Source of the DNA: Nocardiopsis sp. FR4 | Lineage (GTDB): Bacteria; Actinomycetota; Actinomycetes; Streptosporangiales; Streptosporangiaceae | Direction of reading: 5' to 3' | DNA length: 64,000 nt | NCBI RefSeq assembly: GCF_009830945.1 | Contig: NZ_VWVV01000009.1 | Coordinates: 1 to 64,000 of the forward strand | Part shown: positions 18,786 to 28,129 of the stretch, piece by piece | Layout: every line of letters starts with the position of its first letter | Position numbering within the stretch: position 1 is the first letter of the stretch | Notes under the pieces: model-generated | The model's input: the letters and a program-made list of their open reading frames with translations, nothing else | Told to the model about the DNA's origin: nothing | The model's database searches: none | Translations under genes and position numbers: made by a program

Positions 18786-18822
18786 CGCGTCCCCCGCGGG
18801 CACCGCGCTGGGGGAACACTCC

Positions 18823-19794
18823 TCAGCCGCCGGCCTCCCCGTCGAGGAAGGCCGCGACGTCGTCGGCCAGCTCGGCGGGGTATTCGCCGTTGAGGGCGTG
18901 GGAGGCCCGCGGGTACGTCCTCACGGTGCCGCGGGCCAGGGCGCGCTCCGCGGTTGCCGCGGCGGTGTCGGGGTCGTGCATGACCGACCTCCCGGCGATG
19001 AGGGCCAGCACCGGCAGGTCCAGGCCCGCCAGCTCCTCCTCGGGAATCCTGGTGGGCTGGGGCAGTCTGAGCGCGTAGTTGCGCATCCCCGACTCGATCA
19101 TCCGGGCCACCGGCGTGTCCTCCACCGGCGCGCCGCCCGCGGTCCAGGAGTTGAAGCCGTCGCGCCAGGAGCGCGGCAGCCAGGGCACCGACGCGGGGAT
19201 CGACCGCAGCACGGTCCCCAGGGGCATGTCGTCGAAGACGAACACCGGGTCGACGAGCGTCAGGCTGGCCACCCGCGACGGCTCGCGCAGGGCGAGGTTG
19301 GCCGCCGTCCACCCTCCGATGGACAGCCCCACCAGGTGGAACCGGTCCTCGGGCAGGCCGCCCAGGGCCTGGTGCAGCCACCGCGCCTGATCGGCGTCGT
19401 TCCCGACGGGCCGTTCCTGCGCGCTCATGCCGGGCTCGCCCAGCAGGTCCACCGTGTAGACGTCGGCGACCTCCAGCAGCGCTGGCAGGTTGTCCGCCCA
19501 GACCGGGGAGGCCGATGCCCGCCCCGGCAGGAGCACCATCGGGCTCGTGTGCTCCCCCGACCCCTCGAAGCGGTACACCCGCACGACGCCGTAGTCCGTG
19601 CGCACGTCGAGCGCGGCGTCCGGCCGCGGCAGGTCCGCCATCGCGGCCTCGTAGGCGCGGACGAACTCCGCGTGCCCCTCGGCCGACCGCCAGTGCCCCA
19701 CGGGGGCGGGCGCGGGCCACAGGGCCACGGCCAGCAGGAGCAGGGCCAGTGCGGCGCAGGCCACGAGGATCCGCCGGAGCCGTCTCTTCCCCAC
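18823..19794 (-). CDS. alpha/beta hydrolase, membrane-anchored or secreted
   Basis: 323 residues. A basic start (GKRRLRR) and a hydrophobic segment (ILVACAALALLLLAVALW) form a signal anchor, so the catalytic domain is probably outside the cytoplasmic membrane. The alpha/beta hydrolase fold shows the nucleophile elbow GLSIGG, an acid near VDPVF/AGRS and a histidine in ASHALNGEYP. The substrate is unknown, likely an ester. Three GTG codons follow AGGAGG in series; the third, at 19794, has the best spacing, and the site itself lies inside the longer open frame. Divergent from a TetR gene with two direct operator-like repeats between. Confidence 0.85.
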   Translation of the reverse strand: MGKRRLRRILVACAALALLLLAVALWPAPAPVGHWRSAEGHAEFVRAYEAAMADLPRPDAALDVRTDYGVVRVYRFEGSGEHTSPMVLLPGRASASPVWADNLPALLEVADVYTVDLLGEPGMSAQERPVGNDADQARWLHQALGGLPEDRFHLVGLSIGGWTAANLALREPSRVASLTLVDPVFVFDDMPLGTVLRSIPASVPWLPRSWRDGFNSWTAGGAPVEDTPVARMIESGMRNYALRLPQPTRIPEEELAGLDLPVLALIAGRSVMHDPDTAAATAERALARGTVRTYPRASHALNGEYPAELADDVAAFLDGEAGG

Positions 19795-19808
19795 CACCAC
19801 ACCTCCTA

Positions 19809-19841
19809 ACCGATTGGTAAGTAATCTGACCATACGGTAAG
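19809..19841. promoter_or_regulatory. paired TetR operator-like sites
   Basis: ACC-GATT-GGTAAG (19809-19821) and ACC-ATAC-GGTAAG (19829-19841), 20 bases apart, i.e. on the same helix face. Each has an ACC-N4-GGT palindromic core. They lie in the short divergent region, suiting cooperative binding of the adjacent TetR regulator. Confidence 0.72.
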
Positions 19842-19851
19842 TTCCGGAGCC

Positions 19852-20433
19852 ATGGCAAGGAACGCTTCACGTGAGCCCACCCTGACCGAGCGGGCGCGGC
19901 GCGCCCAGCTCATCGACGTGACTGTCGGGATCATCGCCGAACACGGGAACGCGGGCGCCTCCCTGGCCCGCATCGCGGAGGGCGCGGGCATCACCAAGGC
20001 GGCGGTGCTGTACCACTTCGGGTCCAAGGACGCCGTGGTGCGCGCGGCGCACGAGAGCGTGCTCGCCCAGCTGGTCGAGCACGTGGGCGGGGCCGTCGAG
20101 CGCGCCGACCCCGCCGGGGCCCCGGCCGCCTACGTCCGCTCGATGGTCGGCCACCTGAAGGAGCACCCCCGGCACATCCGGGTGATCATCGCCGCGGTGG
20201 CCGGGAGCGACGCGCACCGGTCCGCCGAGCGCTGGGGCCCCCTGGCGGACCTGATGCGCGCCGCCCGCCGGGCCCGGGGGGCCGTGTCGGACCCGGACCT
20301 GCGCACCGCGGCGCTCATCGTCGGCGGCGGGATCGACGCGATCGTGGCCGAGTACCTGGACCACCCCGACTACGACCCGCTCCCGGCCGCCGAGCAGCTC
20401 GTCGACATGATGGAGCGGGCCGTCCTCTCATGA
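19852..20433 (+). CDS. TetR family regulator
   Basis: 193 residues. The DNA-binding part is at about 12-58 (RRAQLIDVTVGIIAEHG, LARIAEGAGITKAAVLYHF), followed by a helical ligand domain. GGAG precedes the ATG. The gene is head-to-head with the alpha/beta hydrolase, with two operator-like repeats in the 57-bp gap, so it most likely represses both. The inducing ligand is unknown. Confidence 0.9.
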   Translation: MARNASREPTLTERARRAQLIDVTVGIIAEHGNAGASLARIAEGAGITKAAVLYHFGSKDAVVRAAHESVLAQLVEHVGGAVERADPAGAPAAYVRSMVGHLKEHPRHIRVIIAAVAGSDAHRSAERWGPLADLMRAARRARGAVSDPDLRTAALIVGGGIDAIVAEYLDHPDYDPLPAAEQLVDMMERAVLS

Positions 20434-20443
20434 CCGGGTCGGG

Positions 20444-21181
20444 TCAGACCATGCCCCCGTTGGCGTAGACGGTCTGTCCGTTGACCCAGCGGCCGGGGCC
20501 GGCGAGGAAGGAGACGACCTCGGCGATGTCGGCCGGGTCGCCGAGCCGCTCCATGGGGTTGGCCCTGGCCAGCTGTGCCACCTGCTCCTCGGTCTTGCCG
20601 TCCAGGAACAACGCGGTGGCCGTGGGGCCGGGGGCGACGGTGTTCACGGTGACGTCCCTGCCCCGCAGCTCCTTGGCCAGCACGGGTGTGAGCGCCTCCA
20701 CCGCCCCCTTGGACGCGGAGTAGGCCGCGTAGGTCGGGAAGGAGGCCCTGCGCACCGAGCTGGAGAAGTTGAGGATCGCCCCTCCCGGGCGCACCCGCCG
20801 GGCCGCCTGCTGGCCGACGACGAAGGTGCCGCGGATGTTGGTGCGGTGCATCCGGTCCAGGTCGGCCAGGTCGAGGTCGGCCACGGTTCCCAGGACCATG
20901 ATCGCGGCGGAGTTGACGACGACGTCGACCCCGCCGAACTCGGCCTCGGCCGCGTCGAAGGCCCCGTGCACGGCCCGCTCGTCGGCGACGTCGGCGCGGA
21001 CGGCGAGGGCCCTTCCGCCCGTGTCGGTGATCGCGGCGACGGTGGCCTGTGCCTCCGCGGTGTTGTTGGCGTACACCACGACGACGGCCTGGCCGTCGGC
21101 GGCCAGGCGCTCGGACACCGCCCGTCCGATGCCCCGGGACCCGCCGGTCACGATCGCCACGCGCTGCTCGGTACCGCTCAT
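20444..21181 (-). CDS. short-chain dehydrogenase/reductase
   Basis: 245 residues, a classical SDR. The nucleotide-binding motif TGGSRGIG is near 12-19, NSAA (variant of NNAG) near 90, the catalytic Ser in NFSSSV, and YSASK near 153-157. It carries out NAD(P)H-dependent carbonyl reduction or alcohol oxidation; the substrate cannot be inferred. The C-terminus (GRWVNGQTVYANGGMV) is typical. GAGGAG before the ATG fixes the start. A longer upstream open frame is a shadow of the divergent TetR gene. Confidence 0.92.
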   Translation of the reverse strand: MSGTEQRVAIVTGGSRGIGRAVSERLAADGQAVVVVYANNTAEAQATVAAITDTGGRALAVRADVADERAVHGAFDAAEAEFGGVDVVVNSAAIMVLGTVADLDLADLDRMHRTNIRGTFVVGQQAARRVRPGGAILNFSSSVRRASFPTYAAYSASKGAVEALTPVLAKELRGRDVTVNTVAPGPTATALFLDGKTEEQVAQLARANPMERLGDPADIAEVVSFLAGPGRWVNGQTVYANGGMV

Positions 21182-21216
21182 GCTCTCTCCTCGGGGGAGG
21201 TCTGTCTTCCCGGTTG

Positions 21217-21235
21217 CTAACGTTGATAACGTTAG
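21217..21235. promoter_or_regulatory. TetR operator, SDR side
   Basis: CTAACGTT-GAT-AACGTTAG, a perfect 8-bp inverted repeat, 36 bp upstream of the SDR start and in the promoter region between it and the divergent TetR gene. Confidence 0.78.
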
Positions 21236-21261
21236 ACTGCTATCACTGGAATCGCAATACC

Positions 21262-21281
21262 GATAACAGGTTCGCGTTATC
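21262..21281. promoter_or_regulatory. second inverted repeat, TetR gene side
   Basis: GATAAC-N8-GTTATC, 8 bases before the TetR ATG. It shares the TAAC/GTTA half-site with the first palindrome and may give autoregulation by blocking translation initiation or promoter clearance. Confidence 0.6.
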
Positions 21282-21289
21282 ATCGATCC

Positions 21290-21985
21290 ATGTCCGCTCG
21301 CACCGACCACCGGCACCGGATCGTCGAGGCCGCCGCCGACCTGCTCAGCAACCACGGCCGGGCCGCGGTGACCACCCGGGCCGTCAGCACGGCGGCGGGG
21401 GTGCAGCCCCCGACGATCTACCGGCTGTTCGGGGACATGACGGGACTGCTCGACGCGGTGGCGGCCGACGGCTTCACGCGTTACCTGGAGCGCAAGGCGG
21501 CCCTGGGCGCCTCCGCGGACCCGGTGCGGGACCTGCGCGGGGGCTGGGACCTGCACGTGGAGTTCGGCCTGGAGAACCCGGCGCACTACCTGCTGATGTA
21601 CGGCGAGCCCGCGACCAGCTCCAGGAGCGGGGCCGCGGAGGAGGCCCGGCGCCTGCTGCTGCGCCTGATGGGCCGCGTGGCCGAGGCCGGGCGCCTGCTC
21701 GTCGGCGTGGAACAGGCCGCGCAGACCCTGCACGCCGCGTGCATGGGGGTCACCCTCAGCCTCATCGGGACCGCCCCCTCCGAGCGCGACCCCGCCCTGT
21801 CCTCCCGGACCCGGGAGGCCGTGCTGGCGGCGATCACCTGCGACGCCACTGGCGAGGAGGACCGCGAGCCCGCGCGGCGGGCCGTCGCGCTGCGCTCGGT
21901 CCTGGACCGGGCCGCGGACGGGTTCAGCCCCGGGGAGCGCCTGCTGCTGGAGGAGTTCCTCGCCCGCCTGGCCGCGAGCCCCTGA
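21290..21985 (+). CDS. TetR family regulator
   Basis: 231 residues. The helix-turn-helix spans about 7-52 (HRIVEAAADLLSNHG, TRAVSTAAGVQPPTIYRLF). The C-terminal domain is long, with an acidic-basic helical tail. It is head-to-head with the SDR gene over a 108-bp region with two palindromes, so it is the likely repressor of the SDR. The third of four such divergent TetR-enzyme pairs in the window. Confidence 0.9.
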   Translation: MSARTDHRHRIVEAAADLLSNHGRAAVTTRAVSTAAGVQPPTIYRLFGDMTGLLDAVAADGFTRYLERKAALGASADPVRDLRGGWDLHVEFGLENPAHYLLMYGEPATSSRSGAAEEARRLLLRLMGRVAEAGRLLVGVEQAAQTLHAACMGVTLSLIGTAPSERDPALSSRTREAVLAAITCDATGEEDREPARRAVALRSVLDRAADGFSPGERLLLEEFLARLAASP

Positions 21986-22153
21986 GCCCGCGCCCCCGCT
22001 CGGAGCCGAGAAGGGCCCGCCCTCCCCCACGGCCCCCTCAGGACGTCCACGGGGGTGCACGGCGCGTGTCCGCTCGGCAACGGATCGGTGAACGGCCGCG
22101 AGAACGTCCCGTATTCGACTGGACACCATCCCGCGACGGCACAAGGATCAGTT

Positions 22154-22171
22154 CTCTACCGGGCGGTAGAG
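22154..22171. promoter_or_regulatory. 18-bp perfect palindrome before the STAND gene
   Basis: CTCTACCG-GG-CGGTAGAG, 56 bases before the GTG of the NB-ARC/TPR gene. It could be an operator for an unknown regulator or a short hairpin in the 5' UTR. Confidence 0.6.
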
Positions 22172-22226
22172 CCCACAAGCCCGGAACAAAGGGACATTCC
22201 GACCTCTCCGAGAAGGGCTGGCGAGC

Positions 22227-25200
22227 GTGGCCATCGTCTCCCCCGCGACGAACGGCTCCACACCCCCGCGCGGGTGGCGACCGCTGCGCACCGGCCTGAT
22301 CGCCGGTCTGGCGGTGGTCGTGGGTCTGAGCACCGCGCTGCAGGAGGTCCCGGGCCTGCTCCCGGGCAACGACAGCCTGGTGGTCCTGGTCCTCGCCGTC
22401 GTCGGCAGCGGCCTGGCCGCCACCTCCCAGGTGTTGATCGACCACCTCAGCCGCCCGCCCCGGCCCGAGGAGAAGCCCGCGCTGCGCCGACGGCTGCCCC
22501 CGCCCGTCGACCACTTCACCGGCCACGCCGAACTCATGGGGGAACTGCTGGACCTGTTCTCCCGCTTCCCCCGCAGGAGGGCGGGACGCCTGCGCGGCCC
22601 GGCCCGGTGGAGGGGCGGGAAGGGCGGCGCGGGCGGACCGCTGGCCATCGCGATCACCGGCGAGGGCGGCACCGGCAAGAGTCAGCTGGTCGCACAGGTC
22701 GTGGACCAGGTGCAGGACCGCTTCCCCGACGGCAAGCTGGAGTTCGAGCTCCACGGCGGTGGCCACCCGGCCTCCGCGCACGCCCGGTCGGCCGGCCGGG
22801 GCCGGTCGGAGGGCTACGAGGGCACCGGTCCGCTCACCGAGGAGCCCCGCCGGCCCAGGCCGCCCGAGGACGTCCTGGCCCAGATGATCACCGAGGTCGG
22901 GGGGCGTCCGCCGGAGAACGCCTCCCTGGACGAGCTGGTGGGGCTGTGGCGGACCGCCACCGAGCGGCGGCGCCTGCTCATCGTCCTGGACAACGCCAAG
23001 GACCACGCCCAGGTGGAACCGCTGCTGCCCAGCGGCCCCGGGTGCGCCGTCCTCATCACCAGCCGCGACGGCTTCCACGACGCGGCCCGGCCCATGCTGT
23101 GCCGCCACCTGGACCCCCTCTCCCCGGAGGAGGGCCTGGAACTGGTGAACCGGCTGGTGCGCGACTCACCGCGCCCCCTGTCCGCCGCCGACCGCGCCGC
23201 CCTGCCCGACCTGGTCGAGGCCTGCCACCGCTTCCCGCTGGCGCTGTGCCTGGTGAGCTCCCAGATCACGCGGCAGCGCGGACCCGGCGCCGCCGACCTG
23301 CTGCGGCACATGCGGGACCCCGCCCTGCGGCTGACCGTGCCGGGGCCGCACGCCATCGCCACCTCGTTCGCGTTCAGCCTGCAGCAGTGCGCGCCCCGGG
23401 AACGGCTGCTGCTGAGCCGTCTGGCCGGCGCCGGGCTGGCGACCTTCACCGCCTGGTCGGCCGCCGCCCTGCTGGGCATCCCCGAGGACGAGGCCAAACC
23501 CCTCCTGGCCCGGATGAGCCACCGCTACCTGGTGACCTACCTCTACGAGGCGGCCGGGTTCGACCGCTACCAGCTGCACGACCACGTCCGGGACACCCTC
23601 CTGGCGGCGGGCCCCCGCGTCCTCGGCGTTCCGGAGGAGGAACGGCCGGACTGGTCGCGGGAGGAACTCGAACGGGCGGTGGAGCGCCTGCTGCGCGCCT
23701 ACGACCGGCTCGCAGAGGCGGCCGCGCGCCGGGCCGCACCGCACGAGTGGAGCTTCGGCGCTTCCCCGCCCGGACGCGACGACGGACACGGCGGCGCGGA
23801 CGCGGACGGGCCCGATCCGGTCGGCCCGAGCGACCCGATGGCCTGGCTGGAGTCCGAGCGCCGGGGCCTGGAGGCCTGCTTCCGGTGGACCCGGCCGCGC
23901 GGGGGCGCCGAGGACGATCCACCGCACGGGGATACCGGTGAGCAGGAGCGGAGGCGGGAGCGGTTCATCGGGTACGGGTGGCGGCTGCGCCGGGCCTTCG
24001 CCGTGCTGTGCCGCTCCGGGGGAAGGCACTGGGAGGCGATGCGGCTGGCCACCCGGCAGACCAGCGAGCTGGCCCTGGAGATGGGCGACCCGCTCGCCTA
24101 CGCCATCGCCCAGATCGACCGCGCCGAGGTGGCCAGCGGCTACGGCGATCTGCACACCGGCTCCGAGCGCGCCCTGATCGCGCTGCACGTCCTGGAGGGG
24201 CTGGAGTCGGCGGACCCCCGGTGGAGGGCGCGGGCGCACCGCGCGGCGGGGGCGAACCTGTACCGCCGCGGCGACCTGGACGACGGCCGGGTCGAGATCG
24301 AGCAGGCCGTACGGATCTTCACCGAGCACGACGACCGGTGGTGGCAGGTGCGGGCGCTGTGCAACCTGGCCGAGGTCGACCGGTTCCAGGGGCACCTGGA
24401 CCGCGCCCACGAGCTGCTCACCCGGGCGCGCTCCCTGCTCGTGGGCTCGCAGGACTCCGTTGGGCAGTGGGCCCGCGTGCAACTGCAGATGGGTGAGCTG
24501 CTGCGGCTGCGCGGGTACGCGCTCAACGCCTGGTTCGTGCTGGACGACGAGCGCGAGCGGCTCTCCGGCACACCGAACGGGGAGTGGTACCACGCCCGCT
24601 ACCTGCGCTCTCTGGGACGGTTGTCGACCAACGAGCTGAACCAGGGCGCCTGGGACTGCGAGCTCCTCCTGAGCCCCGCGCGCGAACGGGAACGGCGCCG
24701 CCTGACCGCGCAGGACCCGGAGTGGCCCCGCAAACAGCGCGAGAGGGTGGCCGCCCTGTTCGTGGACGCGGACCGGGTCGACGCCGAGCGCTACGCCGAG
24801 CGCTGCGCGGAGACGGGGCCCCCGCGCGGACCGCTGCGCCGACGGGAGCGGTTGCGCGACACCTGGCAGACGGACGACCAGATCGCCCGCCTGCGCCGGG
24901 CGGAGCGGGCCTTCGTCGAGATCGGCGACGAGTGGGGGCGGTGGCGCACGTGCCTGGTGCTGGGCCAGGCGCTGATGGCCGTGCACCGGGACCGGGGCAA
25001 GGACGAGATGCTGAGGGCCGCCGAGGGCTTCGAGGAACTGGGCGACCGCTGGTGGCACGCCCGAGCGCACCGCCTGGCCGCGGAGTCGCTGCAGCAGGCC
25101 GACCGCCCGCACGAGGCCGAGGAGCTGGCCAAGACCGCGGTCGAGGGCTACCGGGGCCTGCACCACCGCTCCGGTCAGCTGCGGGCGATGCGGCTGCTGG

Positions 25201-25343
25201 CCGAGATCCTCACCGGCACCAACCCCCTGGAGGCCTGGCGCACGCTCCAGGAGGCCAGGGAACTCGCGAGGGAGGGCGTCCGGCTGGGGACGGTGCCGGA
25301 GTCACTGCTCCAGCAGATCGAGGACATGCTGCGCGTGGCCTGA
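22227..25343 (+). CDS. membrane-anchored NB-ARC/TPR protein (STAND NTPase)
   Basis: 1038 residues. Two hydrophobic helices at about 25-75 place the rest in the cytoplasm on the membrane. The NTPase follows: P-loop GEGGTGKS near 146, Walker B LLIVLDNA near 250, and ITSRDG near 275 (the NB-ARC arginine sensor region), then a winged-helix-like part with LLLSRLAGAGL. Residues ~600-1035 are TPR-like helical repeats. Unlike AfsR/SARP regulators it lacks an N-terminal HTH or BTAD domain, so it is not a classical activator. STAND proteins act as signal-triggered oligomerising switches. An effector domain is not evident unless the TM part serves. GTG start with GAAGG upstream. Confidence 0.85.
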   Translation: MAIVSPATNGSTPPRGWRPLRTGLIAGLAVVVGLSTALQEVPGLLPGNDSLVVLVLAVVGSGLAATSQVLIDHLSRPPRPEEKPALRRRLPPPVDHFTGHAELMGELLDLFSRFPRRRAGRLRGPARWRGGKGGAGGPLAIAITGEGGTGKSQLVAQVVDQVQDRFPDGKLEFELHGGGHPASAHARSAGRGRSEGYEGTGPLTEEPRRPRPPEDVLAQMITEVGGRPPENASLDELVGLWRTATERRRLLIVLDNAKDHAQVEPLLPSGPGCAVLITSRDGFHDAARPMLCRHLDPLSPEEGLELVNRLVRDSPRPLSAADRAALPDLVEACHRFPLALCLVSSQITRQRGPGAADLLRHMRDPALRLTVPGPHAIATSFAFSLQQCAPRERLLLSRLAGAGLATFTAWSAAALLGIPEDEAKPLLARMSHRYLVTYLYEAAGFDRYQLHDHVRDTLLAAGPRVLGVPEEERPDWSREELERAVERLLRAYDRLAEAAARRAAPHEWSFGASPPGRDDGHGGADADGPDPVGPSDPMAWLESERRGLEACFRWTRPRGGAEDDPPHGDTGEQERRRERFIGYGWRLRRAFAVLCRSGGRHWEAMRLATRQTSELALEMGDPLAYAIAQIDRAEVASGYGDLHTGSERALIALHVLEGLESADPRWRARAHRAAGANLYRRGDLDDGRVEIEQAVRIFTEHDDRWWQVRALCNLAEVDRFQGHLDRAHELLTRARSLLVGSQDSVGQWARVQLQMGELLRLRGYALNAWFVLDDERERLSGTPNGEWYHARYLRSLGRLSTNELNQGAWDCELLLSPARERERRRLTAQDPEWPRKQRERVAALFVDADRVDAERYAERCAETGPPRGPLRRRERLRDTWQTDDQIARLRRAERAFVEIGDEWGRWRTCLVLGQALMAVHRDRGKDEMLRAAEGFEELGDRWWHARAHRLAAESLQQADRPHEAEELAKTAVEGYRGLHHRSGQLRAMRLLAEILTGTNPLEAWRTLQEARELAREGVRLGTVPESLLQQIEDMLRVA

Positions 25344-25387
25344 CCCGCCCGTGGCCCCGGGCTGACCGCGGACCCGCTCCCGGGTAC

Positions 25388-25406
25388 CGATACCGTAATA
25401 ATATCG
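25388..25406. promoter_or_regulatory. AT-rich inverted repeat upstream of the alkC-like gene
   Basis: CGATA-N9-TATCG within an AT-rich patch that stands out from its surroundings, about 190 bases before the alkC-like start. Candidate operator or promoter. Confidence 0.4.
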
Positions 25407-25593
25407 AACACGCGAACGAACACTCCGGGTTCCCGGGACGGGAAGGGACCGGCCCCCGCCCGGGATCGCCCCGTGCCCCGGCCGCACCCGTCCCCAGGGG
25501 GTGCGCGGAGCTCCCGCCGGGAGACAGACCTCCGGGAACCTCCACGGGCCCGTCCGCCGACGGGGGACGCCGACTCCTGAGAAGGGAACGACC

Positions 25594-26856
25594 GTGTCCG
25601 GAGAGCACGGCCTCAAGAAGCACTTCACCGGAGAAACAGCCACGATTCTGGGCAGAAGACTCCAGAAGGTGCTTCCGGACTTCGACACCCCGGGATACGC
25701 GGCCCAGGTGGACCGCCGGGTCACCGGTCTGGAGCTCAAGGACCGTGTCCTGGTGCTGGCCGAGGGCCTGCGCTCACGGCTGCCCGTCGACTACCCCGAA
25801 GCCCTGGAGCTGCTGCGCGGCACGCTGGGAGACGAACTTCCCGAGGGGCGCGGAATGTTCACGGCGAGCTGGTTCCTCATGCCGGTCGCCCGCTACGCCG
25901 AGGAGTACGGCCTGGACCACCCCGCCGAATCCCTCGACTTCCTGGAGGCGGTGACGCGCTGCCACACCGCGGAGTACACGGTCCGGCCGTTCCTCGTCAG
26001 GCACCGCGAGGCGACCATGGAGCGCTTCGGGAAATGGGCGCTCGACTCCAGCCGCAACGTCCGGCGGCTGGCGAGTGAGGGGCTGCGGCCCAGGCTGCCG
26101 TGGGCGCGCGGCCTGCCGTTCCTCGTCGAGGACCCCTCTCCCGCCCTGAAGGTACTGGAAACGCTGCGCGCCGACCCCTCCGGCTATGTGCGCACATCGG
26201 TGGCCAACAACCTCAACGACATCTCCAGGGACCACCCCGCCACCGTCCTGGAGACGGCTCGGCGCTGGTCCCGGGAGAGCCCCCTCCCGGAGACCGCCTG
26301 GATCGTCAGGCACGCCCTGCGCACGCTGGTCAGGCGGGGGGACCAGGAAGCCCTGGCCGTACTCGGGAACACGGGCGGCGAGCACGTCAGGGTGCGCGGC
26401 CTGAGCGTACGCCCCGCGGCCCTCCGCCTGGGCGACGCGCTCACGCTCCGTTTCGCCGTCGAGAACACCGACACCCGTGCGCACCGCGTGACGGTGGACT
26501 ACGTGGTCCACCACGTGCGCGCCCACGGGCGGCGCGTCCCCAAGGTCTTCAAGCTCTCCGAGGTCTATCTGGCCCCCGGCCAGGTCCGGCACATGGAGAA
26601 GACACACCGCATCAGGAAAATCCAGACACGTCAGCACTATCCGGGCGAGCACCTCGTCGACGTGCGGGTGAACGGGCTGCCCGCGGGCACCGACGGGTTC
26701 GAACTCCTCCCTGAGCGCGCGGAGTGGCCCGGCGGTTCGCGGCGGCGTACGCCCCGGCACCCGCGGCCCGGTGCCGTCAGGTGTCGGGGGAGCTCGGGTC
26801 GGAGGAGGGCACCAGGTCGGGGAAGGCCTCCCGGATCCTTCGGGCGACCTCGGTGA
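25594..26856 (+). CDS. alkC: AlkC-like DNA alkylation repair protein with Ig-like domain
   Basis: 420 residues. Residues ~40-250 form HEAT-like helical pairs (TASWFLMPVARYAEEYG, NVRRLASEGLRPRLPWA, YVRTSVANNLNDISRDHP), the fold of AlkC/AlkD glycosylases, which excise N3- and N7-alkylpurines without base flipping. Residues ~265-370 are a beta-rich Ig-like domain (VRGLSVRPAALRLGD to DGFELL), the hallmark of AlkC types. About 50 Arg/Pro-rich residues follow and overlap the end of the convergent gene by 80 bases; a shift that lost the original stop is possible. The start is a GTG with AAGGGA before it. Confidence is high for the superfamily, moderate for AlkC. Confidence 0.78.
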   Translation: MSGEHGLKKHFTGETATILGRRLQKVLPDFDTPGYAAQVDRRVTGLELKDRVLVLAEGLRSRLPVDYPEALELLRGTLGDELPEGRGMFTASWFLMPVARYAEEYGLDHPAESLDFLEAVTRCHTAEYTVRPFLVRHREATMERFGKWALDSSRNVRRLASEGLRPRLPWARGLPFLVEDPSPALKVLETLRADPSGYVRTSVANNLNDISRDHPATVLETARRWSRESPLPETAWIVRHALRTLVRRGDQEALAVLGNTGGEHVRVRGLSVRPAALRLGDALTLRFAVENTDTRAHRVTVDYVVHHVRAHGRRVPKVFKLSEVYLAPGQVRHMEKTHRIRKIQTRQHYPGEHLVDVRVNGLPAGTDGFELLPERAEWPGGSRRRTPRHPRPGAVRCRGSSGRRRAPGRGRPPGSFGRPR

Positions 26857-27913
26857 AACCGGCGGTCTCCAGGACCTCCACCTGGTCGCGGGCGAAGTCG
26901 GCGCGGCCGGGCCCCTCACCGACCGAGTCGATCATGCCGCGCAGGATGGCGACCTGGACATCGCGCTCGGCCGACTCCTGGACCCCGCCCTGGGCGGGCC
27001 ACCAGTAGCTCTCGTAGCCCTCGCCGTCGACGTCGCTGCCCGGGGCGGGCGGCTCGGGGAGTTCGTCCTCCCCGTACTCCGCGGAGTCCCCGAACGGATC
27101 CTCGAAGGGGTCCTGGTACGGGTCCGCGCCGGCCTCGGCGCCGGTCGGGCCGCCGGACCCGGCGGCGGGGGCGCTCCTCCCCGATCGCGGGGAAGGCGGC
27201 GGGCCCGCCCCGAAGGCGAGTTCCTCCAGTTCGTCCTCGGCGTCGCGGATGGTCTCGCGCAGCGCGCGGTCCTTGCGGATCCCGGCCATGCGGCGCAGGC
27301 GCTCGGTGTCCTCCTCGGGCAGGCGCAGGGCCACCTCCTCGGCCCACGCCACGACCCCGGCCCCGGTGACCGCGGTCTCCACCGCGAGCCGGGCGGCCAG
27401 CTCGCACTCGGCCCTGCCGTGGTCGGCGGGGTCCACCCCGCGGGCCAGCTCCGAGGCGCGGGTGACCACCGCGAGGACGGCCGGGGCGACCGGGTTGCGC
27501 AGACGCAGGTCCACGTGCCCCTCCCAGCGCCAGTGCACCACGGCGGAGAACACCAGGTCGTAGTCCCCGACCGCGCTGGGCAGCGCCACCGGGCGCACCC
27601 GGGTGCCGCGGCCGGGCCGCGCGGCCGCCTCCGGGGACCGCTCCCCGGGCGCTCCGCCGCCGGAGGCGGAGGCGGGAGCCGCTATGTCCGCGCCCCCGGC
27701 GCGCGCCCAGAAGGCGCCCAGGAGCAGCAGCACGGCCGGGATCCACAGCAGGGTCCAGGCGCCGACCAGGGGGTAGAGCACACAGGGGACGGCGGTGACC
27801 ACCGTGGTGGCCGCCACGAGACGGGGCGGGGTGACGGGGGCGACGGCGTGCCTCCTCTCGCGGCGCGGACGCACGGCGCTACCGCACGGCACCGGGTCCT
27901 GTTCGGACGACAT
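26777..27913 (-). CDS. two-TM membrane protein of unknown function
   Basis: 378 residues. Two adjacent hydrophobic helices (about 30-68) form a hairpin anchor; the remainder is cytoplasmic, with a folded helical part (residues ~120-225) and an acidic Pro/Gly-rich linker (~235-310), and a final helical segment resembling DUF-type accessory domains (VQVAILRGMIDSVGEGPGRA). I know of no function. It is convergent with alkC and overlaps it at the 3' end, and divergent from the acyltransferase gene, with about 215 bp between. Confidence 0.7.
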   Translation of the reverse strand: MSSEQDPVPCGSAVRPRRERRHAVAPVTPPRLVAATTVVTAVPCVLYPLVGAWTLLWIPAVLLLLGAFWARAGGADIAAPASASGGGAPGERSPEAAARPGRGTRVRPVALPSAVGDYDLVFSAVVHWRWEGHVDLRLRNPVAPAVLAVVTRASELARGVDPADHGRAECELAARLAVETAVTGAGVVAWAEEVALRLPEEDTERLRRMAGIRKDRALRETIRDAEDELEELAFGAGPPPSPRSGRSAPAAGSGGPTGAEAGADPYQDPFEDPFGDSAEYGEDELPEPPAPGSDVDGEGYESYWWPAQGGVQESAERDVQVAILRGMIDSVGEGPGRADFARDQVEVLETAGFTEVARRIREAFPDLVPSSDPSSPDT

Positions 27914-28129
27914 CCGACAGTCTGCCCCAGATCCGGAGCGGACGCGCCGCGAACCGGGCCCGGGTGCCGCCCGACGAACACCCGACTACGGGAACATGTC
28001 CGTCACGCCCCGGTTCGGCGAACACCTGGCACCGCGTGGCCCCCGGAGTCGCCCCGGGCCTGCGACAGACCACACAATGCGGTCATCCCCCTCCCGCCCG
28101 TCGCCGAGGCCGTACTCGGAGCCAGCCGC

